A DNA stretch of 64,000 nucleotides. Source: Chitinophaga sp. 180180018-3. Lineage in GTDB: Bacteria > Bacteroidota > Bacteroidia > Chitinophagales > Chitinophagaceae. Below, piece after piece: positions 8,858-17,243 of the stretch (its first letter is position 1; each line of letters opens with the position of its first letter). Location: contig NZ_CP140772.1 of the NCBI RefSeq assembly GCF_037893185.1, forward strand, positions 5,642,001-5,706,000, given 5' to 3'. The notes under the pieces are model-generated. The model ran no database searches and was not told the DNA's origin. It saw nothing but the letters and a program-made list of their open reading frames with translations. The translations under genes were made by a program, and so were the position numbers.

Positions 8858-9907
8858 ATGAACAGGTATGTTTTATTTCTTGCTTTCGTTTTCTCCTGCT
8901 TCAGCTCATATGCTCAGGCGCCATTTGATACCGCCACCACGCTGCGTAACAACCCGGGTATTTTCTCCCTTGTAGTGACAATGGACGATAGTACGGTGTA
9001 TTCCCGCTACTTTAACGGGAAGGGCTCTACGGAGTTATTCAATAACCAGTCGCTGACTAAAAGCATTGAAGCGGTGCTGATCGGCATTGCTATCGATAAA
9101 GGTTTTATTCCGTCTCTCTATACAGGGATCGCCAACTATTTTCCTTTATTAAAAAATGATCCTGATAAGCGGAAAACAACTATTACCATTGCCGATGTGA
9201 TGAACCAGGCGTCAGGACTGTGGCATGAAAATCTCGCACAGCTCGACGCCTACCTCAGGTTAGAGGATCCCTCAGGATATGTGTTGAAGCAGCCTTTGCT
9301 CTCCGCGCCCGGCAGTGAGCTGCACTATAACAATGCTGCCTCTCACCTGCTATCGGTGATACTGTCGAAAGCAACGGGTCTGTCGACCTACGACTTTGCG
9401 CGTCGCTACCTGCTTGATCCCCTGGATATCCGGCAATCATCCTGGCCCAAAATGAAAGATGGCTATTACGATGGAAGCGGGCTAATGAGCATACACCTGC
9501 GTACCTCCGACATAAATAAAATTGGCCGCCTGCTGCTGAATGAAGGCCGCTATAAGGAGCAACAGATCGTATCTGCCAAATGGACGCAGATGTTATTGAA
9601 TCCTCCTAAAACGTATCCTGCTCCCTGGCACCTTCGCAATACCGCTTATGGTCTTTGCTACTACCATAAAACCTATCGCGGTGAAAAGATGGTTTATGGC
9701 ATGGGCTGGGGCGGTCAGTTCCTGATCCTGCTGCCCGGCCTTCACACAGTCATATCAGTTAACCAGGATGTAAACGACCGCACCGCCATACAGCAATCTG
9801 ATTTATTTATGGACAGTATTCTCCCCATGATTTTCGACTGGATCATATACCGGCGTAATGGTAGCGCTATTCATCCTCCAAACGTGGTTATTTCCGATCA
9901 GGATTAA
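8858..9907 (+). CDS. Serine hydrolase, beta-lactamase family
   Basis: 349 residues from ATG at 8858. I chose this start because a clean signal peptide follows directly (residues 1-20, ending SSYAQ). The same frame is open back to 8762 but that extension has no signal-like character. SxxK is SLTK at 65-68, YxN is YNN at 157-159, and a C-terminal GMGWGGQ region fits the KTG-box position. It belongs to the class C beta-lactamase/D-alanyl peptidase superfamily and acts outside the cytoplasm. It is distinct in sequence from the partial paralogue at 1-935. It ends 11 bp before the convergent gene at 9919. Confidence 0.88.
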   Translation: MNRYVLFLAFVFSCFSSYAQAPFDTATTLRNNPGIFSLVVTMDDSTVYSRYFNGKGSTELFNNQSLTKSIEAVLIGIAIDKGFIPSLYTGIANYFPLLKNDPDKRKTTITIADVMNQASGLWHENLAQLDAYLRLEDPSGYVLKQPLLSAPGSELHYNNAASHLLSVILSKATGLSTYDFARRYLLDPLDIRQSSWPKMKDGYYDGSGLMSIHLRTSDINKIGRLLLNEGRYKEQQIVSAKWTQMLLNPPKTYPAPWHLRNTAYGLCYYHKTYRGEKMVYGMGWGGQFLILLPGLHTVISVNQDVNDRTAIQQSDLFMDSILPMIFDWIIYRRNGSAIHPPNVVISDQD

Positions 9908-9918
9908 TTTAAAATCAA

Positions 9919-10494
9919 TTACCCGCGTTTCTTAGACTTCGGTATCACCCGGCAACATTTCCCATTACTATCCAACGGATCTGCCAGGTAAATACCATTT
10001 ACCTTTTTGTCCGTTGATTCTGTCAACTCCGCATCATATACAATCTTCCCCTTCCTTATCTCGTAAAAGCGTGATGGCAGGTAGTACATAGAATCCGCAG
10101 CCGGATAGGGTTTCGGAGCTTCGCTTCCGCCGAATTCCAAATTGCCGTCGTGGTCCATATCCTTTACGTCCGAACTGATAGCATTGGCCACTGAATCGGC
10201 CAGGGAGTGATCGATGTTGAATACATACAACCGGTTTTTATCCGGACTGCCATCTACTTCCAGGAAAAGAAAAACTGACTTGCCGTTTTCTATGAGGCGG
10301 TTTCTTCTGCTTTTGTAATTGATAATGTCTTTAGGAAATTGAAACGCTTTATTCCCATTCACGAAAATGGTGCCTTTATACACAGTGATGAGTTGCTGCT
10401 GGCTACTGGTAAAATGCAGCTCGTTAGTCGGCTTCTGGGCGCGGGAAGATAAACAGGTAAACAATAGCAGGCATAGTCCGTATAGATAACGCAT
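9919..10494 (-). CDS. Secreted protein of unknown function with a DxDxDG motif
   Basis: 191 residues with a signal peptide (about 1-19, ending SSRAQ). I do not recognise the family. A segment at about 110-121 reads DVKDMDHDGNLEF, resembling the calcium-binding DxDxDG loops of FG-GAP/EF-hand-like repeats. The C-terminus is basic with a CC pair (GKCCRVIPKSKKRG). It is convergent with the serine hydrolase at 8858-9907 and stands alone on its strand. An upstream TTG about 20 bp before TAACTTAA is a weak promoter candidate. Confidence 0.7.
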   Translation of the reverse strand: MRYLYGLCLLLFTCLSSRAQKPTNELHFTSSQQQLITVYKGTIFVNGNKAFQFPKDIINYKSRRNRLIENGKSVFLFLEVDGSPDKNRLYVFNIDHSLADSVANAISSDVKDMDHDGNLEFGGSEAPKPYPAADSMYYLPSRFYEIRKGKIVYDAELTESTDKKVNGIYLADPLDSNGKCCRVIPKSKKRG

Positions 10495-10647
10495 GATAAC
10501 AATTTTTAGAGACGTTAAGTTATGGAAATACGCCGGAAGTTACAACTAAAGCAGGAACTACCTGGCTATACAAAATTTTAATGTGCTTCGTAAGGGTATA
10601 TGTCGTGGCTGGTGTTATTAGGAATATATCATTCTATTTAAATCAAC

Positions 10648-10791
10648 ATGATCATGCGATTGGAAAGTATGTTCTGCTATGCCATTAATATATGGAAGGC
10701 AGTAGTGACCATCATATGCCTGCTATTATCTCCTTTATTGCTATTGGGGTTCCTCATTCTTAAAATAAGCAACAGGAAGCAGATCAGGTAG
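10648..10791 (+). CDS. 47-residue single-span membrane protein
   Basis: Short frame from ATG at 10648 to TAG at 10789-10791. The product starts MIMRLESMFCYAINIWK, has one hydrophobic span (about 18-40, VVTIICLLLSPLLLLGFLIL) and ends with a basic tail KISNRKQIR. The stop lies 1 bp before the ATG of the GT2 gene, a spacing typical of translational coupling. I recognise no family. It could be a small accessory or regulatory subunit for the membrane-bound glycosyltransferases that follow. The evidence is the clean hydrophobic profile and the junction only. Confidence 0.45.
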   Translation: MIMRLESMFCYAINIWKAVVTIICLLLSPLLLLGFLILKISNRKQIR

Positions 10792-10792
10792 T

Positions 10793-12127
10793 ATGTTTTT
10801 CATCAAACAGTCAGTTCAATTATCAATGTCAGTCAAACAGGGATACAACTCAAAAAAAGTCAGAGAATACCTGGATTTCTTTCAGCAGCCAGATGGATCC
10901 AGGCTATACATCCGGTCTGGCAAAAACGGGATAACAGCAAGCAGTGCCAATGGGAAAACAAAAGAAGGCACTACCTGGCATAACCTGAAAACTATACGGC
11001 GTACTTTCGACCAGATTGTGCTGGAAAATATGCTCGGTAAAAGTGAAGATATTCAGCTACTCCTCGAGCAACTCAAACCCCTGATACATCCCCACACCCT
11101 TATCATCGTCACAGAATACAACATGGTATGGAATGTGGCGATCAGGCTACGCAGATGGCTGTTCAGAGAAAAAGAAGAAGCAGTATCTAACTGGCTCTCA
11201 CACAGCGATGTAAAGAACATATTCAGCCTCGAAGGAATGGAAGTTTTCCGGCACACCCGTAAAATATTGCTTCCTTTTAACATTCCATTGCTCAGTGCTT
11301 TTTCCAACAGGGTGCTGGCTAATATGCCGCTGTTGAATCATCTCTGCCTCAATCATTTTTATTTCGCACGTTTTCTTTCCAATGAGCTGCCGGAAAAGTC
11401 AGCTCAATACTCTACCAGCATCGTCATCCCTGCGCGGAACGAGGCCGGTAATATTGAAAATATTCTCAATCGGATTCCTTTGTTTGGTACGAGGCAGGAG
11501 ATCATTTTTATTGAAGGCAATTCGTCCGACAATACCTGGGAACAGATGCTGCATGTGCAGCAAAAATACCAGCAACGCAATATCATCACCTTACGGCAAA
11601 CCGGCAAAGGGAAAGGGAATGCAGTACGGGAAGCTTTCAGCCAGGCCAGCGGAGATATCCTCATGATCCTGGATGCCGACATTTCCGTTGAACCTGAAGA
11701 TCTTCCAAAATTCTATGATGCATTAGCAAAACGAAGAGGGGATTTCATCAATGGCTGCCGCCTCGTTTATAAAATGGAAGAAAACGCCATGAGAGGTTTC
11801 AATTTCATTGGTAATAAGGTTTTTTCCCGTTTGTTTTCCTGGTTGCTACACCAGCCTATCAAAGATACCCTGTGTGGCACCAAAGTATTGCTCAGAACCC
11901 ATTACCTCGCATTGGAAAAGAACCGGTCCTACTTCGGAAATTTCGATCCCTTCGGAGATTTCGATCTGCTGTTCGGCGCTTATAAACTCGGGTTAAAGAT
12001 CATTGATCTTCCCGTTAGTTATAAAGCAAGAAGATATGGCAGTACCAATATCTCCCGCTGGAAACATGGATGGATACTCCTGAAGATGTGGGCTTTTGCT
12101 GTGGTGAAAATAAAATTCAATCCATGA
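10793..12127 (+). CDS. GT2 glycosyltransferase with degenerate N-terminal methyltransferase domain
   Basis: 444 residues. Residues about 205-444 form a family-2 glycosyltransferase (TSIVIPARNEAGNIENIL; DAD metal-binding motif at 294-296; FDPFGDFDLLFGAYKLGLKI), usually transferring sugar from a nucleotide donor to a polyprenyl phosphate or glycan. In relatives I know, the N-terminal part is a SAM methyltransferase. Here residues about 70-190 keep its second half (TLIIVTEYNMVWNVAIRLRR; NWLSHSDVKNIF), but the Gly-rich SAM-binding motif is absent and residues 14-65 are polar and unrelated. The methyltransferase is therefore probably inactive. The stop overlaps the next gene's ATG (ATGA). The first Met has an alternative at 10826. 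Confidence 0.88.
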   Translation: MFFIKQSVQLSMSVKQGYNSKKVREYLDFFQQPDGSRLYIRSGKNGITASSANGKTKEGTTWHNLKTIRRTFDQIVLENMLGKSEDIQLLLEQLKPLIHPHTLIIVTEYNMVWNVAIRLRRWLFREKEEAVSNWLSHSDVKNIFSLEGMEVFRHTRKILLPFNIPLLSAFSNRVLANMPLLNHLCLNHFYFARFLSNELPEKSAQYSTSIVIPARNEAGNIENILNRIPLFGTRQEIIFIEGNSSDNTWEQMLHVQQKYQQRNIITLRQTGKGKGNAVREAFSQASGDILMILDADISVEPEDLPKFYDALAKRRGDFINGCRLVYKMEENAMRGFNFIGNKVFSRLFSWLLHQPIKDTLCGTKVLLRTHYLALEKNRSYFGNFDPFGDFDLLFGAYKLGLKIIDLPVSYKARRYGSTNISRWKHGWILLKMWAFAVVKIKFNP

Positions 12128-14013
12128 AAAAACTGACGCTCCGCCACCTGCTGATCATAGCCTGTTTAGCAATCTGTTGCCTGATGCTTGTAATGCTCTT
12201 TGATGTTAAAATGACGGAAGGTGGTGACGACAGCACCTACGTTCAGGGAGCTTTTTACTTCCTCAAAGAAGGCCGGCTACCGGGCTATCAGGGACCTTTA
12301 TACCCTATTATGCTCAGTCCTGTTATCTTATTCGCAGGTATTAATCTGGTTATATTGAAGCTCACCTCCGCCTTGTTCCTGCTGCTTTTTCTTTTCATCT
12401 TCTACAAACTATACAACAAAGTAGTGAGTGCTGGCGTACTACTGCTTATTATCATCTGGTGTGCTGTTAATTCGCATCTGTTATACTATGGCTACCAGCT
12501 TTATTCCGAAGCATTCTTTCTATTGCTGATGGTATCCACTTTATTTTTCTTCAACCGTGCATTCATTGTACCCAACAAATACCCGCCGGTCCGGAAACAC
12601 CTGTTGCTGGCCCTACTGCTCCTAAGTTGCTTCCTTACCAGAACTGCGGGGATATTCTGCATACCGGGTATTGTACTTTTTTTTCTTGCCTACAAACAAT
12701 GGAAGGAGCTTCTCTATAACATCGGTGCTATTGGGGTGGTATTTATTGTATATTTTACCGGTAAGAAGGTAATATGGCCCGCTGCCGAAGGGGTATATTT
12801 TAAAACACAGCTGCTGTCGCTGATGCAGAAAGATTTCTATGATCAGTCGAAAGGATACGAAAATCTTACTGGTATGCTACAGCGCCTCATAGACAACAGT
12901 CATGAGTATTTCTCTTATCACGGTATGAACATATTGGGTTTTCTGCGCGACACTAATTTCCACACCAATGCAATGATCACCCTGCTATGCTGTATATTAC
13001 TAGGATGGGCGCTCTGGTTCCACTACGGGCGTAATCAGCTGTTGTTCCTGACAGGTGTGATGATATTTTCCGGCTGCATCGTTTCATTTCTCGCATTGCA
13101 GGCCAGCTGGAATCAGGAACGTATTATCCTGATCTATGTACCATTTATCCTTGTTGTGCTGGCCGCAGCACTGGAAAAATGGCGCCCGGCAGGCATCAAT
13201 GCCGGTATGCCTGTAGCCTGCACTGTACTTGCCTTCTCCGCTGTTGTGAACCTGAAAACAACACTGGTAAAAATAGATGAGCACAACTCTGAAAGGATCG
13301 AGAACCTGTCGGGCAACCTGCTGTATGGCTACACACCCGATGTCAGAAATTACATAGAAGCGGCAAGATGGTGTGGAAAAAACATCAGCGGCGATTCAGC
13401 ATTTGCCTGCCGGAAACCTTCTATTGCTTTTATCTTTTCCGGTGTTCCCAATTTCGGTATCTACAATGTTCCTGCTGTTACTGAAAACGCGTTGGCCGAC
13501 AGCTGCCAGGATCACCAGAAAACCTCCATACTGGCCGACATTTCAGGGATATTATCTAATGTGGCCGCTTTCAGGGATCTGAGTAGCAGCTTCGGCAGGT
13601 ATATATACGCCGTTGTACCTTTTCGCATCAACACAACCAGCGACAGAGTTGGTGTAATATACAGGGTTCCCAATGAGTTGAAAAATACGCTGGCTGAAAA
13701 ATTAAAAACCTATGCAATTCCCGGCCAGTCGGGTATACCGGATATACTCGCCGAATTTAAAAAAGAGCATTATGAATACAATATCTATCCGGTGGATATG
13801 TTGAAGCAAAACCTGGTGCAGCGTAAGGTTTCTCATATGATATTGGCCAGCCTCCGCCTGGTACCCGGACAAAACACCGGAAACATCATCAGCACTTTGC
13901 ATCTGTATGCTTTTTATCTGAGCCTGAAATATCCGAATATGTTCGTGCCTGTTAAAACCATAGGAGATGCAGAGCCGGCGATTGTTTATAAAGTCTGCTA
14001 TCCGGTGGAATAA
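12124..14013 (+). CDS. Polytopic membrane glycosyltransferase, GT-C (ArnT/PMT-like)
   Basis: 629 residues. I chose ATG 12124 because it overlaps the GT2 stop as ATGA and opens directly into TM1 (LLIIACLAICCLMLVMLF). The first outside loop carries the acidic motif GGDDSTYVQGA, placed as the catalytic Asp loop of GT-C enzymes that use polyprenyl-phosphate sugars. About ten hydrophobic segments follow to residue 375 or so. A soluble C-terminal region of about 240 residues then faces the periplasm. Together with the GT2 gene it would form a lipid-linked sugar donor and transfer pair. Acceptor unknown. The gene ends 6 bp before a convergent gene. Confidence 0.8.
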   Translation: MKKLTLRHLLIIACLAICCLMLVMLFDVKMTEGGDDSTYVQGAFYFLKEGRLPGYQGPLYPIMLSPVILFAGINLVILKLTSALFLLLFLFIFYKLYNKVVSAGVLLLIIIWCAVNSHLLYYGYQLYSEAFFLLLMVSTLFFFNRAFIVPNKYPPVRKHLLLALLLLSCFLTRTAGIFCIPGIVLFFLAYKQWKELLYNIGAIGVVFIVYFTGKKVIWPAAEGVYFKTQLLSLMQKDFYDQSKGYENLTGMLQRLIDNSHEYFSYHGMNILGFLRDTNFHTNAMITLLCCILLGWALWFHYGRNQLLFLTGVMIFSGCIVSFLALQASWNQERIILIYVPFILVVLAAALEKWRPAGINAGMPVACTVLAFSAVVNLKTTLVKIDEHNSERIENLSGNLLYGYTPDVRNYIEAARWCGKNISGDSAFACRKPSIAFIFSGVPNFGIYNVPAVTENALADSCQDHQKTSILADISGILSNVAAFRDLSSSFGRYIYAVVPFRINTTSDRVGVIYRVPNELKNTLAEKLKTYAIPGQSGIPDILAEFKKEHYEYNIYPVDMLKQNLVQRKVSHMILASLRLVPGQNTGNIISTLHLYAFYLSLKYPNMFVPVKTIGDAEPAIVYKVCYPVE

Positions 14014-14029
14014 GGAGGATCACCGGATA
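13999..14029. terminator. Hairpin spanning the stops of two convergent genes
   Basis: A perfect 9-bp stem (TATCCGGTG / CACCGGATA) with a 13-base loop contains both the stop of the GT-C gene and the stop of the STN gene. It could end both transcripts, though the flanking T-runs are weak. Confidence 0.4.
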
Positions 14030-15201
14030 CGAAAATACAGTCCGGCCCGGATACCGATCCAGATTTTGTTATTAGATGCCGATTGATCGCTGTAAGTATT
14101 GCTGATCGTATACACCGGCTTTATCAGGTAGTAGTTGTTTTCTATCCCCTGCCTGGGAAAAATCATATTATCCGGTGCTGTTTTTATTCCGTTCAGATAA
14201 TAGGTAGTGTGCAGCAGATTTATTACCGGGCCGAAACGCAGGCTCAGCCGGTTATTCAGTACTTTTTCCACCTGAAGCTCCAAACGCGACAGCTGTCCTT
14301 TTACGCCAACTTTAATATTCGTCAGGGAATCAGCCACCGCGGGATAATCTTTCGTCAATGATCCGGTAGTAACGTCAACGTACATACGCCATGAACCGGC
14401 TATCCGGAATGAAGTGCCCAATCCGTAAGACCAGCCGTTGACATGGAAGTTTGTATTCCACCTGCCAATAGCATAAAGCCATGGAAAACCGGCGTTAATA
14501 CCCGGACTGAAATAAAAAGCGTCATCTGCTGCGATGCCTGTTGCCATAAAAAAACTGTTATTGCCTTTCGGTGACCTGCTTTTAGCTACGGATCCCGGCA
14601 TTGGGGAAGGCAGGGCTGCTATAGGTTTAACAGGAATAACGGCGGGAACAGTTAAAAGTGCAGGAGCCGGCTGCGGTAGAACATAATTTTCGTGTATCCT
14701 TATACGTTGTATAACCGATGGTGTTGAATCAGTAATTGCCGGCGCTGGTTGCATCACCTCTTTGGTCCGCGGTGTATTATGCGGCTGGGGCCTGGTGGTA
14801 GCAGTATGGCTGGCTTTCACGGCTACACGGGTGGCTGGTGGCTGTTTGCGGGGAATAATCAATTGCCGGGGCGATTCATTGCGCAGGATCACATGGTTCC
14901 CGGTTACTGCAAACGACAGCTGATATTTGTTATTGAGATAAGCAAGCAGTTCTCTAACGGTAACGGGCATACGCGGCATGGCAAGCTTCTGCGCGGGGTC
15001 TATCTTTGTTGCATTGAAGGAAAAAACAATACCGGCTTCCCGGGAAACGCAGGCCGACAAAGAGTCCAATCGCATTTCATGCAGCGGCAAATGCAACGGC
15101 TGGTTAATGTTCTTCACCTGCGCATAGCAGCAATACGGCATATACATGAACAGTACATAAAGCAATAATTTCTGCAAAAATCTGGTATTATCTGCACTCA
15201 T
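14020..15201 (-). CDS. STN-domain protein with predicted outer-membrane beta-barrel
   Basis: 393 residues from ATG 15201, which overlaps the end of the FecR gene by 14 bp. A signal peptide ends at CCYAQ. An STN (secretin/TonB N-terminal) domain follows at about 29-85 (LHEMRLDSLSACVSREAGI ... VTVRELLAYLNNKYQLSFAV). Next is a long Pro/Thr/Ala-rich linker of about 130 residues, then a C-terminal region of alternating hydrophobic strands ending WIGIRAGLYFRIR, like a small porin-type barrel. STN domains normally relay signals from TonB transducers to FecR proteins. This protein has the STN but is far too short for a 22-strand receptor. Coupling with FecR and sigma upstream suggests one signalling unit. 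Confidence 0.75.
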   Translation of the reverse strand: MSADNTRFLQKLLLYVLFMYMPYCCYAQVKNINQPLHLPLHEMRLDSLSACVSREAGIVFSFNATKIDPAQKLAMPRMPVTVRELLAYLNNKYQLSFAVTGNHVILRNESPRQLIIPRKQPPATRVAVKASHTATTRPQPHNTPRTKEVMQPAPAITDSTPSVIQRIRIHENYVLPQPAPALLTVPAVIPVKPIAALPSPMPGSVAKSRSPKGNNSFFMATGIAADDAFYFSPGINAGFPWLYAIGRWNTNFHVNGWSYGLGTSFRIAGSWRMYVDVTTGSLTKDYPAVADSLTNIKVGVKGQLSRLELQVEKVLNNRLSLRFGPVINLLHTTYYLNGIKTAPDNMIFPRQGIENNYYLIKPVYTISNTYSDQSASNNKIWIGIRAGLYFRIR

Positions 15202-16177
15202 CTCCGGAAAAATACACAATATTACCTGAAGACCTATATTTTATACCAAGCGAAGCGGCGATGACATTCAGCACCTCCTGCAACGGCTGATGATTAAATT
15301 CTGTATTAATCCTGCAATTTGCCAGCAGGCTGTTTTCAAATACAATCCTGATATTGTATGTTTTTTCCAATACCTTCTTCACCTCACTCATCGGGGCATT
15401 GTAGAAATACATAGCCCCTGTGGCGTAGGCGTAAACGTTAGGATCTGCGGTTGCCAGGAAGCTCAGCTGATCATTGCGTTTGTCGTAAACAGCAGCCCGG
15501 CCTGCCGCTACAATCAGGCTGGCCCCGGCTGCGGTCAGCTTCACAGCCCCACTGTTGACCGTTACGGTTACTGTTCCCGTATCCTGCCATATATTGAAGG
15601 AAGTGCCAAGTACTTCTATTCTGAGCTTGTCAACATTCACCACGAAAGGAGTCCCCTGCAGCGGCGTCACGGAAAAATAGCCTTCGCCGTTAAGCGATAC
15701 ATTTCTGCTGTTGGTGGCAAATCCGTTGTGAACAGTCAAGCAGCTGTTTGCCGTTAACGTAATTACCGACTTGTCTGCCAGCGTATCAGTACGCATCCCT
15801 CCGACCGCACTCAGTAGCTGGTCGCTACCTGCAGGTGGCTGCCTGAGCATGAACCAGGCAAGCAGGGTGGCGCCCACCATTAGTAATACGCCCGCAGCTA
15901 TTTTCAGGCTCTGGGGCAACCGGCGTTTGGCTGGCTGATTACTTTCTTCCAGTCCTGTTTTTAGCTGCTCCCATTTACGGTTACGGTCTGGCAGCGAATA
16001 AGACTGGCCTTCCGCAGCCCCGGCCCATAAGCGGGAGTACTCGTTAAAGGTGCGCTCGTTTTCCACTGTTTGTTCCCGCCACTTATCCACAGCAATAGCC
16101 TCTTCCGGCTGGGCTTCTCCCGCCAGGTACCTGCCAATCAGCAGCAGATCTACTTGTATGTGCTCGTGCTCATTCAC
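15188..16177 (-). CDS. FecR-family anti-sigma factor
   Basis: 329 residues. A cytoplasmic N-terminus contains the usual W-rich segment (AVDKWREQTVENERTFNEY). One transmembrane helix lies at about 93-111 (IAAGVLLMVGATLLAWFML). The periplasmic FecR domain includes ADKSVITLTANSCLTVHNGF and RIEVLGTSFNIW, followed by the DUF4974-type C-terminus (YNAPMSEVKKVLEKTYNI). It sequesters and releases the ECF sigma factor encoded 28 bp upstream in response to an envelope signal, probably from the STN protein whose gene overlaps its stop. Confidence 0.92.
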   Translation of the reverse strand: MNEHEHIQVDLLLIGRYLAGEAQPEEAIAVDKWREQTVENERTFNEYSRLWAGAAEGQSYSLPDRNRKWEQLKTGLEESNQPAKRRLPQSLKIAAGVLLMVGATLLAWFMLRQPPAGSDQLLSAVGGMRTDTLADKSVITLTANSCLTVHNGFATNSRNVSLNGEGYFSVTPLQGTPFVVNVDKLRIEVLGTSFNIWQDTGTVTVTVNSGAVKLTAAGASLIVAAGRAAVYDKRNDQLSFLATADPNVYAYATGAMYFYNAPMSEVKKVLEKTYNIRIVFENSLLANCRINTEFNHQPLQEVLNVIAASLGIKYRSSGNIVYFSGDECR

Positions 16178-16205
16178 TTGGTAAAAATATTACATAGTAA
16201 CCATT

Positions 16206-16760
16206 TTATAATCGTATATATATTATTATCAAAACAAATACAAGATAGTCGCTCAGCCTGGCTTTGAAGATCTTCAGCGCTTTACTGATCTGTGCTTCCA
16301 CCGTTTTAACGGAAATATCCAGGTCTTTTGCTATCTCGGCGTATTTTTTTCCATCCATCCTGCTCTTGATAAAAACAGCCCGGCATTGCGGTGGCAGGTC
16401 GTCGAGCACCTCCTGAATGCGACGGGTAAGCTCTCCGGCTATTACTTTATCTCTTGCGTTATCGTCTGTTTTGGTTGTATGGATCGTAGCCAGCCTGCTA
16501 TGCTGCTGACGGATTTTGTTATTACGGATATCATTGAGACAAAGGCTATAGGTGGTTTTGTAGAGATACCCTGCAATGGCTTCTTCCATCACCACATCGT
16601 TCCGCTTCTCCCAGAGCTTTTTAAACACCAGCTGCACAATATCACTGGCCGCTTCACTATCTTTCAGTATAGTAAACGCATAGCGATGCAGCTTATCATG
16701 ATAAACATGAAAAAGCTTTTCAAATACAGCTAGTTGGTCTGTGTGCCGGGCCCTTTCCAA
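16206..16760 (-). CDS. ECF sigma factor (FecI-like)
   Basis: 184 residues with sigma70 region 2 (VYHDKLHRYAFTILKDSEAA, DIVQLVFKKLWEKR) and region 4 (LDDLPPQCRAVFIKSRMDGK, YAEIAKDLDISVKTVEAQIS). It directs RNA polymerase to its regulon when released by FecR. The C-terminus is a hydrophobic stretch (YLVFVLIIIYI), often seen in this Bacteroidota ECF group. It is the first gene of the sigma-FecR-STN set, with a 28-bp gap to FecR. No SusC/SusD pair follows, so target genes may be the STN protein itself or lie elsewhere. Confidence 0.92.
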   Translation of the reverse strand: MERARHTDQLAVFEKLFHVYHDKLHRYAFTILKDSEAASDIVQLVFKKLWEKRNDVVMEEAIAGYLYKTTYSLCLNDIRNNKIRQQHSRLATIHTTKTDDNARDKVIAGELTRRIQEVLDDLPPQCRAVFIKSRMDGKKYAEIAKDLDISVKTVEAQISKALKIFKARLSDYLVFVLIIIYIRL

Positions 16761-16844
16761 TGATGCAGAATATTCTTACAAAAATTACTCTTTATTATAA
16801 CACTGGAGAAATCATCTACCCTTACGCGAGCCGGATATTTTTTT

Positions 16845-17069
16845 CTAGTATCCTCCGCTGTACGCCAAAAATGATCCGTCTTTCCTTTTGGGGATGTTTT
16901 TTGTCAATAGTACCTGGGGCAGTTCTACCTGTTCAAATTTGGAAGTGGATGAGTTAAACCAGTAAGACACGATGGTTCCGTTATCAGTATTATTGACAGA
17001 CAATACTGTCATTACAGGGCCGCCGCTTTTTAATATCACTAAATCGCCCGGGTTAAAAGTTTCTGCCAT
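16845..17069 (-). CDS. YodC-like small protein (DUF2158)
   Basis: 74 residues. The start FNPGDLVILKSGGPVMTVLSV matches the DUF2158/YodC pattern (a PGD, then LKSGGP, then MTV), followed by a strand with YWFNSS and a terminal LP..LL segment. It is probably a small cytoplasmic beta-barrel protein. Function is not established for the family. It is a single gene between the ECF sigma gene (84 bp after its end) and a terminator at 17188. Confidence 0.75.
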   Translation of the reverse strand: MAETFNPGDLVILKSGGPVMTVLSVNNTDNGTIVSYWFNSSTSKFEQVELPQVLLTKNIPKRKDGSFLAYSGGY

Positions 17070-17187
17070 TTTCTATGGTTTTTCAGATGAATACAGCTGT
17101 AGAGGGATTGCTGTTCCTCCTGAGTTAACACAGCTGCCAGTAAATATAAAAATAAACCACATTATAACAAACTTCCCGCATAATAAT

Positions 17188-17227
17188 AAAACAGGCGATA
17201 CAGGTTTGAACCGGTATCGCCTGTTTT
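17188..17227. terminator. Intrinsic terminator for TonB-dependent receptor gene
   Basis: A 14-bp perfect stem (AAAACAGGCGATAC / GTATCGCCTGTTTT) with an inner 4-bp stem (GGTT/AACC) in the loop. The A/T flanks supply a T-tract in both directions. It lies 17 bp past the receptor stop. Confidence 0.8.
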
Positions 17228-17243
17228 ATTTAACGAATATTGT

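Noticed and set aside
10495..10647. Further small gene between the secreted protein and the 47-residue membrane protein
   Set aside because: No frame with a plausible start, composition or spacing was found. The stretch is A/T-rich and probably holds the two divergent promoters.
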